Below, in pieces: positions 31,239 through 36,443 of a stretch of DNA of 36,443 nt; the stretch's first letter is position 1; each line of letters starts with the position of its first letter. The DNA is from JBBDSJ01 sp040905025 (GTDB lineage: Bacteria > Pseudomonadota > Gammaproteobacteria > Methylohalomonadales > Methylohalomonadaceae). The translations under genes and the position numbers were made by a program. A model generated the notes under the pieces. The model ran no database searches and was not told the DNA's origin. It was given only the letters and a program-made list of their open reading frames with translations. The stretch covers positions 1 through 36,443 of the forward strand of contig JBBDSJ010000070.1 in NCBI GenBank assembly GCA_040905025.1, given 5' to 3'.

Positions 31239-31691
31239 CTACCAGCTGAACAACACCCATTGTGGCACAACAAAATCTTCATAAATTTCACTTATGCGCG
31301 CCTCCATTCTGCCATCGCCGTTACGATCCACCAGATAGTAAGGCTCGCCCACGACCGGCGTTACCTTGACCATGTACATACGGCCATTGATGCGATACTC
31401 CTCGATCGTCGCATCCTCGCGCCGGATGATCGTGACTTCAGGTTCCAGCGATTCGCCGCTTTCCATCGGTGTCGGCAATACCGGTGGTACCGGCGCATCA
31501 CTGAATTCTTCCGCTGACGGACTTGGTTCGGTTGGCGGTACCGGCGAATCAACAGCTTGCGTGTCTTCTACGGGCGGCGAATCCAGCGGCATGCCGTCCA
31601 CATCCTCAACGACGCCCTGTGCCGCCAGTGGCGAGACAAACAGCGCCAACGCTACTTTAAGCAGCAAACCGGACAGACTGTATCGCAACAT
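31239..31691 (-). CDS. DUF2782 secreted or membrane-anchored protein
   Basis: A 150-residue protein. A signal or anchor segment (LLLKVALALFVSPLAAQ) is followed by a Pro/Asp/Glu-rich linker (about 30-80) and the conserved DUF2782 core (PEVTIIRREDATIEEYRING, then YMVKVTPVVGEPYYLVDRN). Function is unknown. Its neighbours polA and thrB are the usual ones. ATG 31691 has GAGGAG upstream, so the longer frame to 31733 is not used. Confidence 0.85.
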   Translation of the reverse strand: MLRYSLSGLLLKVALALFVSPLAAQGVVEDVDGMPLDSPPVEDTQAVDSPVPPTEPSPSAEEFSDAPVPPVLPTPMESGESLEPEVTIIRREDATIEEYRINGRMYMVKVTPVVGEPYYLVDRNGDGRMEARISEIYEDFVVPQWVLFSW

Positions 31692-31750
31692 GCCTAATCT
31701 CCTCGCTGATGCACTGAATTTAAGTACGGCCACTGTTTTGCCGACACGGA

Positions 31751-32509
31751 TTAAAGATGTAACTGGCGTTCCTGCTCTTCGCGGGTCGGTTCAAAGCCAC
31801 GCTGTGCATAATAGCGGAAAATCTCGTCCAGCACCGCTTGTGGCTCACTGACAACCTGAAAAATGTGGAGGTCGTCCGCATGGATCATACCTTCTGTGAC
31901 CAGGGTCTCACGCATCCATTCAACCAGGCCGTTCCAGAATTCCGGCCCCACCAGGATTACCGGTATCCGGCGGCTGGTGGCGGTCTGCACCAGTGTCAGG
32001 ATTTCGGCCAGTTCATCAAGCGTGCCGAAACCGCCGGGCATGACGACATAGGCAGTCGCATACTTGACGAACATGACCTTGCGCGCAAAAAAATGCCGGA
32101 AGCTCAACGCAATGTCCTGGTACTGATTGCCCTGCTGTTCATGCGGCAACTGGATATTCAGGCCGATACTTAACGACCGGCCGGCCTGCGCGCCCTTGTT
32201 GAACGCCTCCATCAGGCCCGGGCCACCACCACTGACCACGGAAAAACCGGCATCGGACAATTGCCGGGCAATGTCCTCGGCGAGTGCATACCAGCGATGT
32301 CCGGGCGCGATGCGGGCGGAGCCGAACATGCTCACCGAGGGCCGGATACCGGACAGCTTCTGAAAACCGTCAACAAATTCCGCCATGATCTGGAACACTT
32401 TCCAGGACTCACGGGTCAGCTCGGCTTCGTCGGCCAGATACTCCGGCGCCAGTGATTTGCGAAAGTCCTGACGATTGCCGTGACCGGAATTCTGTTCTTT
32501 GTCGTTCAT
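31751..32509 (-). CDS. LOG-family protein (TIGR00730-like)
   Basis: A 252-residue Rossmann-fold protein of the LOG/lysine-decarboxylase-like group. SGGGPGLMEAFNKGA and VVMPGGFGTLDELAE are the two signature loops. Related proteins release cytokinin-type bases or hydrolyse nucleoside monophosphates; this larger bacterial group is less well defined. It is divergent from polA. ATG 32509 is used in preference to the longer frame to 32527. Confidence 0.88.
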   Translation of the reverse strand: MNDKEQNSGHGNRQDFRKSLAPEYLADEAELTRESWKVFQIMAEFVDGFQKLSGIRPSVSMFGSARIAPGHRWYALAEDIARQLSDAGFSVVSGGGPGLMEAFNKGAQAGRSLSIGLNIQLPHEQQGNQYQDIALSFRHFFARKVMFVKYATAYVVMPGGFGTLDELAEILTLVQTATSRRIPVILVGPEFWNGLVEWMRETLVTEGMIHADDLHIFQVVSEPQAVLDEIFRYYAQRGFEPTREEQERQLHL

Positions 32510-32581
32510 GGTAAACTCGATTCTCAATTATTCTGACTCATTGTTGCATACCGACTTCAAGCTCAACAGCCTGCCCCGATT

Positions 32582-35365
32582 ATGTCTGCAAACAAACTGG
32601 TTCTGGTCGATGGGTCGTATTACCTGTTCCGTGCCTATTTTGCGCTACCCAACCTGACCAGTGACAGTGGCGAGCCGACCGGCGCCATTCATGGTGTCAT
32701 CAGTATGCTGCGTAAACTGCGCAAGGACTATCCAAGCGCCTATTTTGCCGTCGTATTTGACTCCAGCGGTAAAACTTTCCGCAATGAGCTATATGCCGAA
32801 TACAAGGCCAACCGGCCGCCGGCACCGGAAGATCTGGTCGCGCAAATTGAACCGCTGCACGAAATTATCCGCGCCCAGGGCGTGCCTATACTGGTCATCG
32901 ACAATGTCGAGGCAGATGACGTGATCGGCACCCTAGCAACCCGGGCCTGCGCCGACGGCATGGAAACCGTTATTTCCTCCGGCGACAAGGATCTCGCGCA
33001 ACTGGTGAATGACTGCGTCACCGTCGTCAACACCATGAGCAACACGACCTACGATATTGATGGCGTGCGCGATAAATATGGCGTTGAACCAAACCAGATA
33101 ATCGACTATCTCGCCCTGATGGGGGACGGTGTTGACAATATTCCCGGGGTACCGAAAGTCGGGCCGAAAACGGCGGCCAAATGGTTGCAGCAATACGGCA
33201 CGCTGGAAGCCGTTATCAAGCATGCCGATGACATCGGCGGCAAAGTAGGTGAAAACCTGCGCTCGGTACTGGAACAACTGCCCCTTTCGCAACAACTGGC
33301 AACGGTAAAATGCGATGTTGAACTGGATCTGAAACCGCGTGATCTGGCGCCGGCGCCGGCAGATAACGAAACCCTGCGGCGCTACTTTGAACGTTTTGAT
33401 TTAAAGACTTTGCTGGCGGAGTTAAATCGCAATACTGACAACAACCCGAACGCTGACCCAGCGCCGGAAACAAAAAATACTGTTGCATCAACCGCAGAAT
33501 CATCAACCAGACCGGCTGATAATCCCGCGCCCGCTGCCGAACCAGCCAAGGCAATCGAACGTCACTACAGTATCGTGACCACAGACAAGGATTTCAGCGC
33601 CTGGCTAAACCAACTTGAAGATGCCGAGCTGTTTGCGTTCGATACGGAGACCACCAGTCTGGAATACATGCAGGCTGAAATCGTCGGTGTTTCGTTTGCC
33701 GTCCGCGCCGGCGAGGCAGCCTATGTGCCGTTCGCGCACAGCAATGATGACGTCTCCAGCCAGCTGGATCGCAACACCGTATTGAAACAGCTCAAGCCCC
33801 TGCTTGAAAACGCGGATCGTAACAAGGTCGGTCACAATCTGAAATATGATATGAGCGTGCTCGCCAATCATGGCATTGCACTGGCCGGTATCCGCCATGA
33901 CACCATGCTCGAATCGTACGTGCTTAACAGTGTCGAGAGCCGTCACGACATGGACTCGCTGGCCAGCCGCTATCTGAACGAGACCACCACCAAATATGAA
34001 GAAGTGGCCGGCAAGGGCAGCAAACAGGTCAGCTTTGATCAGGTGCCGATAGAAATCGCCGGCCCGTATGCGGCTGAAGATGCCGATATCACATTGCGCC
34101 TGCATCAAACTTTGTGGCCACAGCTGCAATCACTGCCGGCGCTGCAATCACTCTACGAAACGGTTGAGTTACCCCTGGTCGGCATCCTCTCACGCATGGA
34201 GCGCAACGGTGTCTGTGTCGATGCCGATCTGCTGCACACTCACAGCCATGAACTCGACGAGAAAATGGCGCAGCTCGAACAGCATGCACATAATCTGGCC
34301 GGCCAGAGTTTCAATATCGGCTCGCCAAAACAGATCCAGACCATACTCTACGACAAGATGCAGATTCCGGTCACGGCGAAAACACCCAAGGGTCAGCCGT
34401 CCACCGCCGAGTCTGTACTCGAGGAGCTGGCGGTCAATTACGAACTGCCGCGCGTTATTCTCGACTACCGTGCGCTGAGCAAACTGAAATCAACCTACAG
34501 CGACAAACTGCCGCGGCTGATTGATAACAACACCGGCCGCGTGCATACCTCGTATCATCAGGCCGTCACTGCCACCGGCCGGCTGTCCTCCTCGGATCCG
34601 AATTTACAGAATATCCCGATCCGCAGCCCCGAGGGCCGCCGCATTCGCCAGGCATTTATTGCACCACCGGGCTACACGTTGCTGGCCGCTGATTATTCAC
34701 AAATTGAACTGCGCATCATGGCGCATCTGTCCGGTGACGAACGGCTGTTGCAGGCCTTTGACGCTGGTGAGGACATCCATCGCGCTACTGCTGCCGAAGT
34801 GTTTGGCAGCAAGCGCGGCGGCGTCACGGACGAACAACGGCGCGCCGCCAAGGCCATTAATTTCGGCCTGATTTACGGCATGTCGGCCTGGGGCCTGGGC
34901 CGGCAACTCGGTATTGGCCGTAACGATGCACAAAGTTATGTTGATGAATATTTCCGCCGCTACCCCGGCGTCAAGCGTTTTATGGACAGCACCCGTGTGC
35001 AGGCGCGTGAACAGGGCTATGTCGAAACCGTATTCAAGCGGCGCCTGTATTTACCGGATATTCAGGCCAAAAATGCCGCCCGGCGCCAGTACGCAGAGCG
35101 CACGGCCATTAATGCGCCGATGCAGGGCACCGCTGCAGATATTATCAAGCGCGCAATGATCGCGATTGACGCCTGGCTGGCAGAGGCGCGGCTCGACATC
35201 AAAATGATCATGCAGGTTCACGACGAGCTGGTGTTCGAAATTGCCGAAGCTGATCTAGATGCCGCGCGCAAAGCCATCGTCGACTTGATGCAGACGGCCG
35301 CCGAGCTGCGCGTGCCGCTGCTGGTGGAAGCCGGCCATGGACAGAACTGGGATGAAGCTCACTAG
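32582..35365 (+). CDS. polA: DNA polymerase I
   Basis: A 927-residue polymerase with all three domains: 5' nuclease (about 1-290, LVDGSYYLFRAYFALP, VFDSSGKTFRNELY, SSGDKDLAQLV), 3'-5' exonuclease with intact DxE motif FDTETTSL (about 350), and polymerase. Polymerase motif A is DYSQIELR (Asp704), motif B is RRAAKAINFGLIYGM, and motif C is VHDELVFE (Asp881). A Pro/Ala/Thr/Asn-rich linker (about 290-330) separates the 5' nuclease. It fills gaps after repair and replication. Confidence 0.98.
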   Translation: MSANKLVLVDGSYYLFRAYFALPNLTSDSGEPTGAIHGVISMLRKLRKDYPSAYFAVVFDSSGKTFRNELYAEYKANRPPAPEDLVAQIEPLHEIIRAQGVPILVIDNVEADDVIGTLATRACADGMETVISSGDKDLAQLVNDCVTVVNTMSNTTYDIDGVRDKYGVEPNQIIDYLALMGDGVDNIPGVPKVGPKTAAKWLQQYGTLEAVIKHADDIGGKVGENLRSVLEQLPLSQQLATVKCDVELDLKPRDLAPAPADNETLRRYFERFDLKTLLAELNRNTDNNPNADPAPETKNTVASTAESSTRPADNPAPAAEPAKAIERHYSIVTTDKDFSAWLNQLEDAELFAFDTETTSLEYMQAEIVGVSFAVRAGEAAYVPFAHSNDDVSSQLDRNTVLKQLKPLLENADRNKVGHNLKYDMSVLANHGIALAGIRHDTMLESYVLNSVESRHDMDSLASRYLNETTTKYEEVAGKGSKQVSFDQVPIEIAGPYAAEDADITLRLHQTLWPQLQSLPALQSLYETVELPLVGILSRMERNGVCVDADLLHTHSHELDEKMAQLEQHAHNLAGQSFNIGSPKQIQTILYDKMQIPVTAKTPKGQPSTAESVLEELAVNYELPRVILDYRALSKLKSTYSDKLPRLIDNNTGRVHTSYHQAVTATGRLSSSDPNLQNIPIRSPEGRRIRQAFIAPPGYTLLAADYSQIELRIMAHLSGDERLLQAFDAGEDIHRATAAEVFGSKRGGVTDEQRRAAKAINFGLIYGMSAWGLGRQLGIGRNDAQSYVDEYFRRYPGVKRFMDSTRVQAREQGYVETVFKRRLYLPDIQAKNAARRQYAERTAINAPMQGTAADIIKRAMIAIDAWLAEARLDIKMIMQVHDELVFEIAEADLDAARKAIVDLMQTAAELRVPLLVEAGHGQNWDEAH

Positions 35366-35629
35366 AAGCAGTCGCAAAATTACTGCACTTGTTGATACAG
35401 CGTTTTATTACACCCTGGTGCGTGACATTTTGGGCTACTACTGGTTACCGCTTGCCTGGCAGAGTAATTTTGCATATGTTTTGCCCTACGCGAGCTGTGC
35501 TAACATTGCTATCAACGTTAATTGGCGTGATGCATCCATTTTCATTATTATTGCTGTCCAGACGTTATCCCGAAATAATGTGAACACTGTTTGCAGACAG
35601 TATCTGACCTCCGTGAAAGGACATCCCCC
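35366..35629 (+). promoter_or_regulatory. polA-hisA intergenic region
   Basis: 264 bp, AT-rich, with no convincing gene. TTTTGC and TAACAT near 35474-35505 make a weak promoter-like pair with a 16-nt spacer. No T-rich terminator hairpin was seen for polA. It presumably carries the hisAF promoter. Confidence 0.3.
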
Positions 35630-36370
35630 ATGTTGCTGATCCCGGCTATCGATATCAAAGATGGCAAATGTGTGCGCCTGCGTCAGGGCCGCATGGACGA
35701 ACAAACTGTTTATTCGAACGATCCGGTCGAAGTTGCCCAACGCTGGGTGGATGCCGGCGCCCGGCGGCTGCACCTGGTCGATCTGGATGGTGCGATTGCC
35801 GGCAAGCCCGAAAATGCCGACGTTGTGCATGAAATTGCGAAAACTTTTCCGCACCTGCCGGTTCAGGTGGGTGGTGGCATTCGCAACGAGGACACGATCC
35901 AGACTTATCTGGATGCCGGTGTCACCTATGTGATTATCGGCACCAAGGCCGTGACTACGCCGCACTTTGTCGAGGATGTATGTCTGGAATTCCCCGGCCA
36001 TATTATCGTCGGGCTTGACGCGAAGAACGGCAAACTGGCAACCGATGGCTGGTCAAAACTGTCGCATCATGATGTCGCCGACATGGCCAAGCGGTTTGAA
36101 GATGAAGGCGTCAATGCCATTATTTTTACTGACATCAGTCGTGATGGCATGATGAACAGTGTCAATGTCGAAGCGACGGTTGAGCTCTGCCAGGCCATCA
36201 ACATCCCAGTGATTGCTTCCGGCGGCATTACCAGCCTCGACGATATCCGCGCACTGTGTAACGTTGCCAGTGAAGGCATTGAGGCGGCGATTACCGGTCG
36301 TGCCATTTATGAAGGCACGCTGGACTTCGCCGCCGGCCAGCAACTGGCCGATGAACTGTGCGTCCAGTAG
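35630..36370 (+). CDS. hisA: Phosphoribosylformimino-AICAR ribotide isomerase HisA
   Basis: A 246-residue beta/alpha-barrel enzyme of histidine biosynthesis. It begins MLLIPAIDIKDGKCVRLRQG (Asp8 catalytic) and carries VGGGIRNEDTIQTYLDAG, GLDAKNGKLATDGW and FTDISRDGMMNS, all family marks. ATG 35630 has AAAGGA upstream; earlier codons of the frame are not conserved. hisB and hisH, often directly upstream, are absent here. hisF follows after 34 nt. Confidence 0.97.
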   Translation: MLLIPAIDIKDGKCVRLRQGRMDEQTVYSNDPVEVAQRWVDAGARRLHLVDLDGAIAGKPENADVVHEIAKTFPHLPVQVGGGIRNEDTIQTYLDAGVTYVIIGTKAVTTPHFVEDVCLEFPGHIIVGLDAKNGKLATDGWSKLSHHDVADMAKRFEDEGVNAIIFTDISRDGMMNSVNVEATVELCQAINIPVIASGGITSLDDIRALCNVASEGIEAAITGRAIYEGTLDFAAGQQLADELCVQ

Positions 36371-36404
36371 ACAGGCGCCGGGCTCATGCTCCGGACACTG
36401 CCTG

Positions 36405-36443
36405 ATGGCTCTCGCCAAACGCATTATTCCCTGTCTCGACGTT
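36405..36443 (+). CDS. hisF: Imidazole glycerol-phosphate synthase subunit HisF (5' end only)
   Basis: The first 13 codons, MALAKRIIPCLDV, match the conserved start of HisF (AKRIIPCLDV), the cyclase subunit that works with HisH. The window ends inside the gene. Its position right after hisA is the usual one. Confidence 0.92.
   Translation, partial: MALAKRIIPCLDV

Noticed and set aside
35337..35639. 100-codon frame after polA
   Set aside because: It overlaps the end of polA and the start of hisA, has no ribosome binding site and no recognisable domain.

Overview
The window is chromosomal DNA of a gammaproteobacterium outside the enteric group. This is inferred from gene content and order, with no species-level assignment. 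The pointers are ruvB-ybgC-tolQRAB-pal-cpoB-queE-queC, the amgK-murU recycling pair, kdsD-kdsC-lptCAB-rpoN-hpf-ptsN followed by hprK-rapZ-EIIA-HPr-EI, and thrB-DUF2782-LOG next to polA. The core is GC-rich, tightly packed and full of 4-bp ATGA overlaps.

Positions 1-5458 are an accessory island. The left part (1-1500) looks like two integron-type cassettes, a HigBA toxin-antitoxin (TA) pair and an 80-residue orphan, with attC-like half sites and a small MITE-like element. Next come a broken addiction module and a truncated ORF. From 2040 onward is an unusual array: three TA modules (RHH/MazF at 2214-2794, BrnT/RHH-type at 3123-3721 plus a small orphan, HigB2/HigA2 at 4254-4875). Each lies between copies of the 3' end of a pfpI/DJ-1-family gene. 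The intact pfpI (4937-5458, minus strand) closes the array. The partial copies share the stop-codon edge but are cut at different points upstream. One (2040-2157) differs from the intact gene only by synonymous transitions over 36 codons, one is a pfpI pseudogene with a large internal deletion, and one has a premature stop. The first genes of the TA operons lack Shine-Dalgarno sequences, and in three of them a -10 element and a palindromic operator sit within about 30 nt of the ATG, so near-leaderless transcripts are likely.

Positions 5459-13746 carry ruvB (without ruvA or ruvC) and the Tol-Pal envelope operon, followed by the 7-deaza-guanine genes queE and queC; queC appears to begin at a CTG codon. 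On the opposite strand are a MltF-like lytic transglycosylase with what look like two tandem solute-binding domains (13757-16027) and amgK-murU (peptidoglycan recycling). Paired 13-bp palindromes lie upstream of the transglycosylase gene.

Positions 18225-22871 hold a CaCA-family antiporter, the Kdo arm of LPS synthesis and LptC/A/B transport. Positions 22941-29797 form the rpoN regulatory-PTS locus: sigma-54, hibernation factor, EIIA-Ntr, HPr kinase, RapZ, EIIA of the mannose family, HPr (His16/Ser46) and EI, with no sugar permease. Positions 29804-32509 (minus strand) carry a gamma-glutamylcyclotransferase-like protein, a ThrB-like kinase, a DUF2782 protein and a LOG-family protein. DNA polymerase I (polA), hisA and the first 13 codons of hisF end the window.
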